From Lepeophtheirus salmonis (taxonomy: Eukaryota; Arthropoda; Copepoda; Siphonostomatoida; Caligidae), in NCBI RefSeq assembly GCF_016086655.4, contig NC_052137.2:8866001-8930000 (forward strand): DNA of 64,000 nucleotides, given 5' to 3'. A program made the translations under genes and the position numbers. This document shows, piece after piece, positions 1-12,660 of the stretch (positions are counted from its first letter, which is position 1; every line of letters begins with the position of its first letter). Below the pieces are notes generated by a model. That model was not told where the DNA came from. It did no database searches and saw only the letters and a list, made by a program, of their open reading frames with translations.

Positions 1-1765
1 TGTATGATTTCATTTATATTCTTTGATTAATTAATAATAGTCAATTTCTTTCAGCCAATTAATTTTATAGACTCTTTCTGTATGTCTCAAATGGTACTTA
101 AATTAACCAAAATTAATTGTCACTACAAAATAAAAAGAAATTGATAGATTTTATTTGAAACGGGCCATGAAATATTCGGCTATATTTATTTGGGCTATTT
201 TATTAAAAAATTTACACATTATTATTTTTTTCATCCAATTTAAAATAAATTAGGTTTATCAAATTAACTATTGTTTAGTAATTCAAAAACGAACATTACA
301 AATTTGTAATTTAATCTAGCTCTGACTTATGTGTTTCTTAAAAGAAGTACTTGCTCCAAAATCTTATTAAAAACCCTTGCGTTTTGAATTGTAGTTCGTA
401 AACCACTTCTCTGATAGATTCGAGTAATACATCGTTTGCTAGATATTGAATTATGCCAAAAATACCACTTTTTAATTAATATATTGGTTTTATCTTGTTA
501 TGCTTAAAGTTTTATCAATATCCAAGGATATGATATTTGTATAATTATTGTTAATAAATATGGTAGAAACAGAATAGCAAAGCAAGAATGCAATCGGCTC
601 ATTTCTATAGGAGAAAAAATTTGGTAAATGAAAACGCCATAAATTAACATTGAAAATGACATAAACTAAGTCTTGCATATAAATTATCTTTTAGAAAAAA
701 AAAAAAAAAACCTAAATGCAATTGTAGGCACGTACACCACCATTAAAGACTCTGACAATTGATAGTTCCATTCAGGCTCATAACCATATTGATTTATGAC
801 ATTTTCAAACAAAGTATATATGACACTTTAATTGAGTAATATAAAAATCATTGGGAACGAATTTTCTTTTTGGGATAGTATATACCAGAATGAGGATATC
901 TACGCTGCAAACCAACCTTTCATTTATGTGATATACAACTTTGATGTATCTTTTTGTCAACTGATTATATGACTACACTCAGTTCTTATGACATGTCGTT
1001 AACTTTATAGTATCTTCCATAATGTCTTCCAATAAGAAAGATAAAAAAGGCTAAAAATAGGTAAATGGTTAGCCAATTATCCAAGAAATTGAAATATAAT
1101 GGCGAATAAACGTTGTTTACGAATGCAAGGGCAGTGTTGCCAACTTTCGCATGTCATTGTTAATTAGTAGCTCATGTACTTATTTGTTTATTACGATAAC
1201 TCCGCCATCTTGCGGATATTAATAGGTTTATTTTTTCTTACCCTATATTTGCAAATCGTTCACGGCATAACAAGAGCTTATTCGAATTTAACCAATCAAA
1301 ATTCAGAACAATGATAAGGGAAAAGACGTGAAAAAATAAACAGTAGTACCAAAAAAAAAAAAAAAAAAAGGGCTTATTTGAATACATAGTAAATTTAAAT
1401 ACTAAGTAACGTAACGACGAAATTACTATTCCGAACGTAAATTTGTTCAGCTCAAATCTTATTTATTGTTAATATGTATCTCAACTCATAAATAAAGTAT
1501 TGTACAAAAATCGATCGTTTTCTCTGACGTCAAAGATTCTAATAATGCAACAAAAGTGAAGCCATGTTGGAGGCATAGTTGCTTTAGCAAAAAAGTACTT
1601 GAATTTTTTTTCTTTTACGAAACATAAACATAATTAAGTTGTTGGAACAGTCTTTATTATTATAAATACATTTGATTGTTTATGCCTTTCCTAAATTACT
1701 AACTGTAGAGAATAATGACGTCATATGAAAACTCTCTACTATGAATAAATTTTGTACATATTTAC
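1..1765. other. AT-rich non-coding stretch
   Basis: No coding region, RNA gene or recognisable mobile element is seen on either strand. It contains two homopolymer A tracts, at 695-710 (16 A) and 1351-1369 (19 A), which could be old retroposon tails, but no recognisable body precedes either. Confidence 0.6.
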
Positions 1766-1945
1766 TAGTGTGAGGTTTTGATCTGAAAATCCTAGACCGG
1801 TCTGAGACCGTTATCGTCTTTAGTGGACCGAATTTATTTGGTATTTTATAAAAGTTTGGTTTGTCCAGTCTCAAAGAAAAATTCGGTATGAATTGGTCAT
1901 ACAAAAAAAATCTTTGAGAAAGGACTCATTTAAAATTCGTCGAAA
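1766..1945 (+). repeat. R1 hAT-like miniature element, copy 1 (partial)
   Basis: It starts TAGTGTGAGG and continues with the R1 'L' end (GATCTGAAAATCCTAGACC, then GGTCTGAGACCG), matching the ends of the copies at 30.6 and 59.5 kb. The GACCG-rich interior follows, but the distal end is lost after about 1945, so the right boundary is approximate. Confidence 0.6.
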
Positions 1946-2227
1946 CCAATTATATACAGAATGAGAGCCCCAAACTTTATCTCGTTATTATTAGATACAA
2001 GGTTTCACTAAAAAACAAAATGACAGCTGAAACAAAAATAAACATCTCTTGTTTTTTTTTTCCATCTCTTTATGCTTAAACATTTTGAGCAAAAACAAAA
2101 AGGCGACGCGTGTTCGATCTCCTCCGTACCGGAGAAGGCTGCAAAGACCTTTGGTATCTCTATCTGGACTGCCGAAAACATCAAGAACTCAAATACAACT
2201 AGATACAGATAAGAAGGACAAAAAGTT

Positions 2228-2578
2228 TTGACCAATGGAAAAGTTCCCTGCAGATTGGTTAAAATCGTAATAGCAGGGAGCTTAAGACATAAGAACCCCC
2301 GATATTCGTTGAAGAAAAGACTACTTCATAATAACAGTGCTCTTGAAGACTCAGTTCTCAATAATGCAAAAATAAATTTAAATAACCCCTGTACAAACTC
2401 GCATAAGAAGCTGTTTCGATACCGATTGGCGACAGGCTCTCTCTTTAAGCATTCCAAACAATCCCTGGAAGAAGAAAGAATATGTAGTTTCTGTAAAGAC
2501 GAAGTGGAAACGTCCTCTCACCTCTTTGTGTTAACAGAACTACGAGACATGCTCGAGGAAAGAATTAAAGAAGACTAG
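2228..2578 (+). pseudogene. LINE (non-LTR retrotransposon) ORF2 C-terminal fragment
   Basis: This 116-codon open frame begins at a TTG, not an ATG, so it is a fragment and not a complete gene. Residues 63-70 read FRYRLATG and residues 85-100 carry C86-x2-C89-x8-H98 (CSFC...SSHLF). This resembles the zinc-binding region (zf-RVT type) at the end of many LINE reverse transcriptases, where the usual order is an R-L-x-TG segment, then CxxC, then HLF and a final Cys. The final Cys is replaced here by Leu, so the finger would not fold normally. No reverse-transcriptase palm motifs are seen upstream and no poly-A tail follows; T-rich sequence begins at about 2607. It is best read as a short, decayed 3' piece of a LINE-like element. 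A short host protein is the alternative but has no support. Confidence 0.45.
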
Positions 2579-2579
2579 G

Positions 2580-4035
2580 GAGTATTACTGAAAAAGAGGG
2601 ATTTTTTTTTTTTTATATCTCCAGAACCTGAGGAAGATATAAAGATCAAGACACGTATTACGTGTGTTTATTTTAATGTTTACACAAATAAATGCCCGCA
2701 AGTCCAGTTAAACAGTCCAATATACCGGAATGGATTCATGAGGAAATGCATGTACTCACAAACCTTTGTTTTCAATTCTTTTTTTATTCCTCGTTGGGTG
2801 TTCCTTTATTTTCTTTTGATAATTGATCAAGGTAATAATTGCTTTGGGTAATGGGGGAGAAGGGGAAAAAATGAATTAAACTTCCATTTTAATAACTTAA
2901 ACTTTCTTAAATTTTATACATGTTTAGAAGCTTCCCAGTGAAAATATGAATGAATTGGTAAAAATCCCTTTATTATAATTTAATTTTCTATGTGTTTATG
3001 TGTATTTAATTATTGATATGGACTTATTTACTTATTTATTGATAATAATTTTTGTTCGCCTGTTTTGGTTGAGAATAAGCAATAGTTAAAAAAAAAAAAC
3101 TTGAATAAAAATAACTCGAATACAGTTCGATACAGCCTAGACGAACAAAAAAGTTTAAAGCAACAATATGGTGGACTTCTGGCCTACTTCCATGTAACCC
3201 TCCTCCAGTTATGACCTCAAGCACCAGTGCTTTGAAGTTTAGGGTGTTTTGAAAAAAAAATGTCTGCTCTTTTGACTGGCGTGTCGAGGCTGTTATTGCT
3301 TGCGAAGTACGACATATTAAACAAAAAATAATGTTTAATATAGTATTTACATATATCAATAATTAGTTTTGTGTAGTCTTTTCATGATTTTGTAAAAATC
3401 ACTTTTATCGTAATTTTGTTATACTACAAAGGGGTTCGGGTTCTCACTCCATAGATGAATTTTTAATGACGTCAGTGTGTTTCTAAAATGGAAAACATCA
3501 GCATAATAACATCATATGCAATTAAATTTGTACAACTCATAAATTAGGAGTGAGAAGAAAAACGGTCAATAGATAATCTTAGACCTGAAAAAGTTACATT
3601 TCTGTCTACCATCTGAAATCGTGGTCTGGAACGAAATATTCGACCAAATTGGTAAAGAAGAAAAATCACTGAAAACAGAACTGGATAAAAAAATTCTGCC
3701 TTGGCTCAAGTCTTTATTAATATAATTTTAATTTTATAATAACCAATTAAAATATACGAACCATTTTTCTCTCCATTTTTAGTGTGAAAGGTTGTGAGAT
3801 TATTTATGTCTGACTTTACTAAATATATTTATAATTACATACTTATTTTAAAGAGATTGTAATGCTACAACCGTAAGAAGAAACTTTTACTCTAATCCAA
3901 TGGAGAAAAATGAAACAAAATTACTCTACTGGTTAGAAAAACTATTAAAGATCATTTTTCATGCCCTAAGGATATATCTAAATATACATAATAGACTTAG
4001 ATTAATGAGGCATCAAAATTTATCATTATTAACAA
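2580..4035. other. AT-rich non-coding stretch
   Basis: Nothing recognisable on either strand. The 107-codon minus-strand frame at 3036-3359 is low-complexity and matches no family I know. Confidence 0.5.
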
Positions 4036-4039
4036 TATT

Positions 4040-4078
4040 TTAAATTATAAAATATTTGAAAAATATTTTATAATTTAA
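4040..4078. repeat. Perfect AT inverted repeat (hairpin)
   Basis: The 18-nt arms TTAAATTATAAAATATTT (4040-4057) and its exact reverse complement (4061-4078) are separated by GAA. Every base is A or T except for the G in the spacer. It could form a cruciform or RNA hairpin, but perfect short AT palindromes also arise by chance or replication slippage in such sequence. Confidence 0.8.
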
Positions 4079-4326
4079 ACATGTTAAAAACGAAGTCAAT
4101 GATTGGCAAAATAAAACTATATATATATATTTATTTTTATTTTTAAAAAAACTATCACGATTTATTGCAATTGTTTAGGGATATTTTTACTTTCAATAGA
4201 GAAAGAAATGCTCAAAATGATTACTAAATTTTTTGTACATATATATATAATAAATGATATTATTCAATAGCCAAAATATAACGAATAAATGGTTTTTGCA
4301 TAAAAAAAAATGATTTTCCTTTTTAC

Positions 4327-5183
4327 TAGTGATGGGTTGATGGTTTAAAAATCCTTGCCCAGTCTGAGACCATTATGATTTAAAATTGACATAACTAATT
4401 CGGTCCTCTTTGGTACAATCTGGTTGGGCTAGATCAGTCACGAACAAAAAACTTGCCTCATCTAAAATTTGGTCAAAACCGACCTTCTGTATGAATGTTT
4501 CATGGCATCAGGTCTTTTTCGAAATTGCGATATTAAATTACCTTCTTTTTTTTTTTACAAGACGATAATTTTTCCTTCATAAAGGCAAAAAAAAAGAAAA
4601 ATTCTTTGTGGATTGGGGCTCCAACCTACCCCCCGTGGACGTCCCTGTGAACCCTTTGAAACTACAATAACGTCATATGAAAAAATCAGACTATATAATA
4701 GGAGAAAAGAAATTGGTCTGCGATTTCGAAACAATATAATTTGGTCAACATTCTGAGATCGCAACCTGAGTCAGTCTTGGAAAGAGTCTGAATACTAGTA
4801 CAAAATTCAATCAAGAGGGATTGGGTTGGGAAAAAAATGCTACAAACTTGCGAATATATTTTCTACATTTAAAATATTGGTCTGAATCAGTATCATTTAA
4901 AATTGGGTCTAGACGGATTCTATTGATAGGTTTTTAATGACAGCATGTGGGTTTCAAAACATTATAATGTCATACGAAGTTAAATGTGCTGTATAATTCA
5001 TATTTGTGCACCTGATAAATCAGGAGTGTGGAGAAAAGAAGTCCATAGATTGAGGCCGAAAAAAATCGGCCCTATTCCAAACCGATCGGGGTCTGGACAA
5101 AAATATTGGTCCAAATCGGTCTAAAAAATCATTTAATACCAAACTGAAGTAAATAATCGATCTTGAACCGAGTATCAACACAA
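4327..5183 (+). repeat. R1 hAT-like miniature element, copy 2
   Basis: The left end is TAGTGATGGGTTG followed by TGGTTTAAAAATCC. The right end is GAACCGAGTATCAACACAA. The interior has many diverged GGTC/GACC motifs, for example around 4365, 4440-4490, 4900-4920 and 5080-5130. A C-rich patch at about 4600-4640 (CCCCCCGTGGACGTCCCTG) looks like the end of another element inserted inside it; similar CGTCCCTG sequence occurs at 27.2 and 57.4 kb. No clear 8-bp target duplication is visible for this old copy. Confidence 0.6.
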
Positions 5184-6090
5184 GTCTAGACATACAGGGT
5201 GTGGATTTTAAATCTGGAATAAGTTTAGACCTACATATCTTGCCAACCCTGATATCTATTCTAACGAAAGTGGAGATGAGTGATGCCTAGTGATAGATTG
5301 GAGACAGATATGAATTATTTATGGTGTTTATGCATTAAAAATGACATCATGATATATCTTAATAGTGAGTAGGAATGGAATCCCGATCTGATTCTGATAT
5401 ACCTTGGGAAATAAAAGTAAATCCCGGTATTAGTCTCCTTCTTCATTTATTTTCTAAGGTATAAACACAAAAAATTATTCATTTCTGTCTCCCATTCCTC
5501 ACAAGTCATCGATGACTCACCACTCATTGGCAGTGCCAACTGCCCAGCCCTCCTTCTACAGCCCTACACATAAACTATTAAGTATTTTCAAAACATAAGC
5601 CGTATGACATCACTAAATCCCCCTCATCAAAATGGGAATGAATTTACCGGGAACGAAATTACTAGGAATGCAATCACCTATTACCATATCACATATAATA
5701 GATCCCAAAGAGCGGCGGTACACTTTCATTACCCAATCTCATAGTCTCAATACCACTAATCCGCCAAGATTTGCTCAAAAAACTTGATGTACATTTTTAA
5801 CTACCTACATTTAACTTGATTTTCTACCAATAGTTCTTAATATTGGAGTTATTTACCCTTGGTTGCTCAGCAAGACCTGATCAAAGACCTTATTATTATA
5901 AAATGAACAAGGTAGGAAACATGACTTATAAATTAAAGCATGTAAATAGGTTTTCTTTTCTTTAAGGAATCTTGTCCTTGACGAATATTTCAAGTCACCG
6001 GTAATTATGTACTCTTCGGTAGTAATACATTTTTTGTATATCCTTCCTTTCATGAACAATTTTATTAAAATAGATTTTACTCATATTTTA
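5184..6090. other. Non-coding, possible diverged inverted-repeat element
   Basis: No gene is seen. Between about 5368 and 5690 there are GGAATCCCGAT and ATCCCGGTATT near the left and TTACCGGGAACG and AGGAATGCAATC near the right. This is suggestive of a decayed element built like R3, but too degraded to define. Confidence 0.35.
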
Positions 6091-6094
6091 TATA

Positions 6095-6345
6095 CAGTGC
6101 GTCAATATAAAAACAATCTTGAACTAATATCAAGTCAAGAAGAAAATCCCAATGATTCATGGAGATATTTGAATTAATTATAGGCTTATTTCTCAAATTT
6201 GTGGGATGAGTTAAAATAACTTTTTATAATAAATTATAAAAAGGTTCTTAATTGTATTTAATATTCAAAGAGGTTTTTATTTACACCCCGAAATGGTCTT
6301 TCAAATAATGTGTATTTTGATGATCTATTTTGGATTTGCCATACT
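6095..6345 (+). repeat. Dispersed repeat R4, copy 1
   Basis: It begins near GTGCGTCAATATAAAAAC. It contains AAGAAGAAAATCC, TTATAGGCTTATTTCTCAAA and ATGGTCTTTCAAATAA, in the same order as copies at 34.1 and 53.9 kb and in reverse at 18.4 kb. The repeat is about 250 bp and non-coding. Its class is unknown. Confidence 0.55.
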
Positions 6346-7833
6346 CTCAAAGGGAAAATTAAAATAATTTTTGATATTTGTGCATTTCCAGTATATTTAA
6401 GTAATAAACTACTTTTCAATTCATTATAGTTTCTTAGTAATTTAACCAGTTATCAATTTGATATTTCATGAAGAGGTTTTTTCTGGTTATTAGAAACATG
6501 ATGAAGTGAAACTATTAGTAAACTTAATTATGAATTCAGTAAGGAAAAAATATTAATGAAAACTCTGTTAAAGGTGAACGAATCATTATTTTTTTTTTTT
6601 GCTTAACTACAGGTTTTTGCTCGTAATTTACTCTATTCGTTCAACTAATACACTTTTTGAAAATAAATAAAAACAAGGCTACTGAATCCTTCATTTTCTA
6701 ATTTGTTACAGATACTTTAATATAACTTTTTTAATGTGGAGTTTTTATGCAAATATATATAATTTTATATATTTGTTAGGAAATTAAATTGAAAAAAAAA
6801 ATAAAAATAGTTAAACAATGGAGTTTTTATATATTATTTTATCAACCTCGTATTGACTTTTTTTTATATACAATTGAAAACCAATCAATACTGCAGCTGA
6901 ATTAGAGCTTTAAAAAGAAAATGCTTTTTTTTATTATTGATAAAACCCTAATTATTCATACTTCAAATAAAGTCCTTTGGTGGAAAAATTACTGACAAAC
7001 CGAGGCGTTATTCCTTTTCAAAACAAACCCTTCAAATATTGTGTTTTTTTTAACCTTTAACCTTTTCTCACGATTGGATTATCTTATACAAAATAAAAAC
7101 AACTGCTTGAAAAAGAATAAAAGTACTAAAAGCTAGGCTCAAACTTATACTAAAGGTAAAATACTTAGCAAATTATAATAGAAAATTGTGTAAAATATAT
7201 TTGATACAAAATAACCTGCCTAATTTGCATCTCAGAGCTTTTTCTTCATTCACACTGCTACGAAGACGTTGCTTGAACAGGTTGACTGTGTTCTTGTACA
7301 CCATGAGCTGGTCAGAAGTCTCTGAGAGTTATTACCACCTGAAGAAGTATATAAATCAAGATTCGAAGGTCTTTTTGAGGTCATATTTCGCCTGAGAGTG
7401 ACAAGGGATGTAGGAAAACAAACAAAAAATTAACGTTTTTTTCACACCATTTCAAGCTTTGAAATTGGTTGACACAGCTCATTTTTGGAGTTATAAGAAT
7501 TTAAACAGAGTAACAATATCCGGTAGCTATGAAAGTGAGGAAATAAACACCCACAAATAATGTTCATGTATATGTGATGTCATATTGTACAAGTTTCAAC
7601 CACCATATGAGATGAATGATTTTAAATACAGGATTTACACTACAGTTGGTATCAGGATAATGCAATCATTGAATATTCCATGAAGAATCAATATATTACT
7701 GGTGTCATTTTTGACAAAATTAATAATAATGACTAAAATATAAGTATTCAGTGGTACATTATACAGTTCAAATGCCTCTGAAATACATTATAAAATTTTG
7801 TAGATGAATTTTCTTGTACAACTTATACATACA
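6346..7833. other. AT-rich non-coding stretch
   Basis: No gene is recognised. A slightly GC-richer patch at 7220-7410 reads on the minus strand as an open segment ending LFKQRLRSSVNEEKAL. It might be a decayed exon or retrocopy, but I recognise no family. Confidence 0.4.
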
Positions 7834-7892
7834 TCTACGACGAGGGATCCACAATAAATAGTATTCATGGCCTTGTGGAAACGGCGCATAAG
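7834..7892 (+). repeat. Dispersed repeat R9, copy 1
   Basis: About 59 bp matches 12786-12844 in the same orientation with only a few differences. Both contain CAACAATAAATAGTATTC-like sequence followed by GAAACGG.GCATAAGT. It is a fragment of an unknown interspersed repeat. Confidence 0.6.
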
Positions 7893-8442
7893 TATATTAT
7901 AAACTTATTACTATTATTTTCAAAATAAAATAGACCTCTCCTCACATCATTGAGGGTTTTTTTTTTCTTTTCATTTTTTAATTATGTTAACTCATAGCAT
8001 AAATTATGTAACTCAGTAAAAATATGATATGTGTATTTCATATTGCATTATAGGGCAATAATGAATATTTTTTGCAAGATATGTGCAATGTTCTTTATAC
8101 ATATATCTTATTTGGCTTCATAAACCATCGTCATTCTTGTAAAAGATTCGAAAGGCTAACCGTATAGGACCAGTACAAAGTATGTACTTATTCAAAATTA
8201 TGAAAAGTCTGGGATTATATTAATTCGGACCTTTTAATCTTTAAAGTTATTTTTTAGCATTAAAACAAATCCCAAATTAAATGGAGGAGTAATAAAACTT
8301 AAATTCTGAAGTCGAAATATTTTCATTTTGAGGCTGAAAAATGATGAAAAACGACACTCTTTTTTAGAGTTTTATAACTCATTCATAATACATGTGATTG
8401 ATGAGTATCATAGCTTATAATATAGAAAAATATTCAATGTAT
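7893..8442. other. AT-rich non-coding stretch
   Basis: Nothing recognisable on either strand. Confidence 0.5.
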
Positions 8443-8523
8443 AATTTAAAAAAAAAAACGATATTTAAGAAAAAAAAAACGATATTAAAAAAAAAACAAT
8501 ATTAAAAAAAAACAATAAAAAAT
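8443..8523. repeat. A-rich short tandem repeat
   Basis: Four decaying units of poly-A followed by CGATATT or CAATATT, each about 15-20 bp. This is slippage-type, low-complexity DNA. Confidence 0.7.
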
Positions 8524-9759
8524 ATGCAATTCCAAGGATTTGTGTTCTATTTTTGTATTTTTAAAGTGATCTCATTTTGAAATATTAAAATTCTCTACTC
8601 CTTGTGAATGGATCGTTTTATTGTTTCTATCCTGGTCTTTTGTTCCCAAGGAAAGAGCCCACTTTTCTCCATTATGAAGTTTGGTAGTTTTCCTTGGATG
8701 TATTCTCCTCACGTCGTGCGTCATAGAATTTGTAAACCGAATAGGAACATCTCTTGATATGGATTATCAAGTTAGAAGTATCTTCCTTTGATGGGCCTCG
8801 ATCTTCCTTTTGCGAGGAAAATACAAGAAAAAAGAAACGCAAGCACCAACTGTTTCCTCTTTTTTAATTTCTAAACTGTATTTTTTTTCTCTACAAAAAT
8901 CTTACCCCTACTTGTATATACATTTAAATATGAATATATAAAATACATAATTAAGAAGAATTAAATATGTAGGTATATAAATAAGAAATCTGTTAAAACG
9001 TAATTATAAATAATGACAATAGCAAAATTATTCTTATAATATACGCACCATGAATGTGATGACTAGTATTTAAAGAAGTAAAATATTTTTTTTTACTTTC
9101 TGTCAAAAATAATCTGTGGAAAAAATAATAACATAATACACAATACGGAAACACGTAACGACAGTTTTTATATAATTCTTTTTTTTTACTCGAAGCAGCC
9201 ATTTTATATATGAATACATAAGTAGTTAAATAAATCAATTAAAATATATATTGGCCAAAAAATGTGTTGAATTAAGCATTTATTGTATTTAAGGGGATTT
9301 AAAGGACATTAGGGGAGGAAGGTAGGGTTTAGTAGTTCTCAATTCTGATTGGCTTAAAATTAGAAGTTGCTATATGTTCCTTCGGACACGCAGCCAGGTG
9401 GGGGAGAATAAGGACGATTGTGTCACAAGAATAACACGATAATTATTGTACTTGTAGTACAATAATTCTCGTATCATAATTAATTCCCATTAATTTGTTA
9501 CCATGGTAATGTTTAGTACTGTGAATTACCAAAATCTGTATTGCAAAGATATCTGCCAACAGCTGAAGAAAGAAATCCTCATTCAATACATATTCAGATA
9601 GTGTATTCAATTATAATATAAGTCGGTGTTAGGAACATAGGCTTCCTTGTTTTGAGATTGAATTATTTATTTTTCACCTTAACCGATCATTCCCTGTAAT
9701 CCTTTAGAGTGATTCATATTAATTGTAACTTTCTAGAAGTTTAAATGTTTGAACACTTA
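8524..9759. other. Non-coding stretch
   Basis: No gene is recognised. The patch at 8580-8860 is less AT-rich than its surroundings but carries stops in all frames. A short hairpin occurs at 9441-9467, with arms AATTATTGTAC and GTACAATAATT around TTGTA. Confidence 0.45.
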
Positions 9760-10083
9760 TTAATGTAAATGTCTATTAGTTGTGGGTACTAATGGATATC
9801 TTGGATTATATTCTTTCAAATAAAATCTAGTGTAGTACTTTGAATCTGGAATTTGAACATGTTTAATTTCGTAAACAACTAGAAAAGTTTCATTAACTAA
9901 ACTTTGTACAGATATATATGAGCTGAGCCCATTTATAAGCTTCAATGTAACATCTATCGACTTTGGTAATGGGTTTGATACACCGCTGAAAGAAGCTCTT
10001 ATAGGTGGTAATAAATGTGGGCTCATGGATTTTTTATACTCATCAACAGAAGTATTAAGAGCTTCGAAATACTGTAACCTTGT
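9760..10083 (-). CDS. Unrecognised candidate terminal exon
   Basis: The minus-strand frame runs 107 codons to a TAA. It extends upstream of its first ATG (at 10026) as an open frame back to 10083, exactly where the genomic sequence reads TGAATTTTAG followed by ACAAGG, a plausible 3' splice site with the frame continuing in phase 0. The predicted peptide is not low-complexity (for example PPIRASFSGVSNPLPK, then DVTLKLINGLSS, ending PLVPTTNRHLH) and has mixed hydrophobic/polar patterning. I do not recognise a family, no cysteine pattern or transmembrane segment is visible, and no clear AATAAA follows the stop. It could be the last exon of a host gene, a retroelement fragment or a chance frame. 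Confidence 0.3.
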   Translation of the reverse strand, partial: TRLQYFEALNTSVDEYKKSMSPHLLPPIRASFSGVSNPLPKSIDVTLKLINGLSSYISVQSLVNETFLVVYEIKHVQIPDSKYYTRFYLKEYNPRYPLVPTTNRHLH

Positions 10084-10469
10084 CTAAAATTCAGCAAAAT
10101 TCAGCTGACTCCTCTTCATTATATAAGTAATTCATTTTCTCCTCAAAAAAAAAAAAAAATCATTTATCAAGAAGCTGCTGTTAACCAGGGTCTTATTTAT
10201 GTATTAATGTTTTTGAATTAAATATAATTATGTGCATAATTTGCCTAATTACAAAAATTAATCAAGATTTTATAAGCGGGAAAATTAACACCAATGTGTC
10301 AAAATGTTTTATATCCAATGTCTTTGATGATTCTTTATTCATTAGATGTTAATAACCTAATCAAATTACTTTTATTCAATTTCGAAACTTTTTTGCCTCT
10401 AAAATATTAATTACTATTACAATTATTCATATAATTGACGTGCAATATTTTTGACATATTTCAAAAAAT

Positions 10470-10562
10470 TTACAAAACAATGTCGGGGTGATTGGGAGGC
10501 AAGATGTTGGGGCTGGTGTAGTCCTCAAAGTTCTTGGACAGCCACATGTGGAACTTGTAGGC
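10470..10562 (-). pseudogene. Tc1/mariner transposase fragment
   Basis: About 30 codons on the minus strand include MWLSKNFEDYTSPN, then PPNHPDI. This fits the segment just before the third catalytic acidic residue in Tc1/mariner transposases, where the family pattern is roughly W-x-S-x-N-F ... WPPNSPDxNPxDY. The Trp and the Ser before Pro-Asp are changed and a stop follows six residues later, so the match covers only this short core. Upstream sequence to about 10640 is too degraded to align. It is a decayed relic with no function. Confidence 0.45.
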
Positions 10563-12085
10563 TAATTAACAAAAACAAATAAGTGACAAATGGCCCTGAT
10601 GGTCCTCACTGTGTTCCTCATCATGCAGGGACCCTTCATGATGCCACAGTCATTAAAACTGGCGCGAATCAGCATAAACGCAGTTATTCTTTTCCACTGG
10701 TTGAACGGGTTAAATTTGTTGGATTACACTGTTGTTCTTTATGTGCAATAATATCAAGAATTTTGCGTCGACCCTGTTATTACATTTGATTGCAAACATT
10801 ATTCCCAACCTTACATTCCATATCTTTTAAATATTCTAAAAGAAAATTAAAAGTTAAACTACAAAAAAACAATCAAAAGTTAACTTTTTTTTGAAGTGAA
10901 ATCTGTTTAAAAGTTAATATACAAGAAGGTTTATATCTCAGTTTTGCCTATGCAATACATAATCACGGATTAAACTCTTTTTATAGATACTGTGTTCAAG
11001 ATAACTTAAAAAATATTTCATGCTTCTTTGCTGGAATGTTTTTTATTAATTTTTATTACCTTCGATTTTGTTTATATAGTCATTTCACGTCGAAATATGG
11101 TTCGAATTTAAAATTATACTCAAAAAACTTATTTGAAAAAATAAGGCATTAAAGGCCAAACCTACTACGATTGAAAATTGTAATGATTATATCTGTGCTT
11201 CATGGCTTAAATAACAATAATGAATGTAGTTTTTTTATCTGATCGTCGATCCAAGATCTGAACTTGGTGGCATAGTGTTATTACAGGTTCTAACCAACTT
11301 TTGAGTCAGAAAAGAAAATAATAATCTACATAAAAGTTAATTTACAACAAAAAATGAATATTTTTGGGTTATTTTTAATATACCCAAAATGCAACCTATT
11401 AGCATATCTTGTAATGTTGCTGGTCTGTACATATAAGACAAAACTTGCAGCTCAAATAATGATTTTTGGGGTCATTGCTTTGGGCGTAAAGTGGACGTTG
11501 CCCTACCATCAAATCAACTAACCGAAGTCTTAGCTATGTTTTCATCGATATTTTTATACCATTTGGAAGTTTTAATACATCATTAGAAAGATGAGATCCT
11601 CAGAAATTCATAAGCACCATTTACTTTTAAAAACTTCCATAAATATGGGTTTAATTTACAATTTAATACATATACAATCAGGGATATATATATCTCTACG
11701 AATATTTTACATATATGAATGTTAGGAGTTGAATGTATTAATGACCGTATGGTTATGTTTGCCTATAGATGGGTCAAGGCCTTCCTCATTCCATAACAGG
11801 TATTATAAGTACAAGGAAAAAAAGAGAAAAATAGGAGTGAATAATTATTTGAAGGAGAAAAAGAGAGAATATTTCTTCTCCTAACTCCCTGAATTTAATT
11901 TTTATTATTTAATTTTTCGATTATAGAAATACAATAAAATTCTTATTTTATTGATACGGGGATATTTTATAATTAAGTAGCCGTGACGCTGAAATAAACT
12001 CATATTTGACCAATATATGTTCATGTGATGTCAGTATTGTTGATACGAACCATTGTAGGAGAGGCATAACAAGTCGTTACTTTAA
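10563..12085. other. AT-rich non-coding stretch
   Basis: No gene is recognised. The 68-codon plus-strand frame at 10583-10789 overlaps decayed transposon sequence and resembles no protein I know. The last ~60 bases precede the family A transposase relic and may be part of that element. Confidence 0.45.
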
Positions 12086-12660
12086 TTGTATTACGGATCC
12101 TTTCATCCAAAAATCAAGTTGGACCTCTCCTGGATCTTTGTCTACGCCGTCAGCAAGTCTGAAACGTTGAAGAGGAAGAAGGGCTCTGCCAAAAAGACCA
12201 GACTGGACACGGGGGATTTAAAGAAAACATCACAGGCCAATCCTCTCAAGTCCATGAAGGTCCATACAAGAGATATTGGGGTTACACACCAGGCTGTACA
12301 GAGAGCTATAAAACAAGGGGTGGAAAGGCCGCCTTTGACACCAGCAATGAAAGAAACCTTCGTAGCAAAATTCTTTTGAATGAATCTTTTGAACTCTTTT
12401 TCGACACTTTTGGCCCTCTACAGCCCTGATGCCAACCCCTCGACTACACCTTTTAGGTGCATGTGGTAGGGAAGGCCTGCATTATCCTTGATCCAAACAC
12501 CGAGGCCCTCAAAGCCACTTTCAGCTAATATTGGGCCACCATGACAGAGGACTACATCTGCAGCGGGTGTCAGGCCTTCCACTACCGCCTGGAAGCCTTC
12601 ATTTCCACTAAGGCAGATACATTAATAACTAATAGAGCTGGAACACACATCTAGTGTTAG
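12086..12660 (+). pseudogene. Tc1/mariner transposase relic, family A copy 1 (internally deleted)
   Basis: The N-terminal part reads, after a degraded start, VYAVSKSETLKRKKGS, then SQANPLKSMKVHTRDIGVTH and QAVQRAIKQGVERPPL. This is the second helix-turn-helix and linker of a Tc1/mariner transposase. Near 12390 it jumps directly to the C-terminal third: a decayed SPDxNPxDY motif (SPDANPSTTPF in one frame, QPLDYTF in the next), then HPNT-like sequence, then MTEDYICSGCQAFHYRLEAF. The central part with the first two catalytic Asp residues is absent. The same junction occurs in the copies at 22.7, 23.9 and 25.4 kb, so the deletion predates their spread. Frameshifts and stops make it non-functional. 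The inverted termini could not be defined. Confidence 0.75.
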
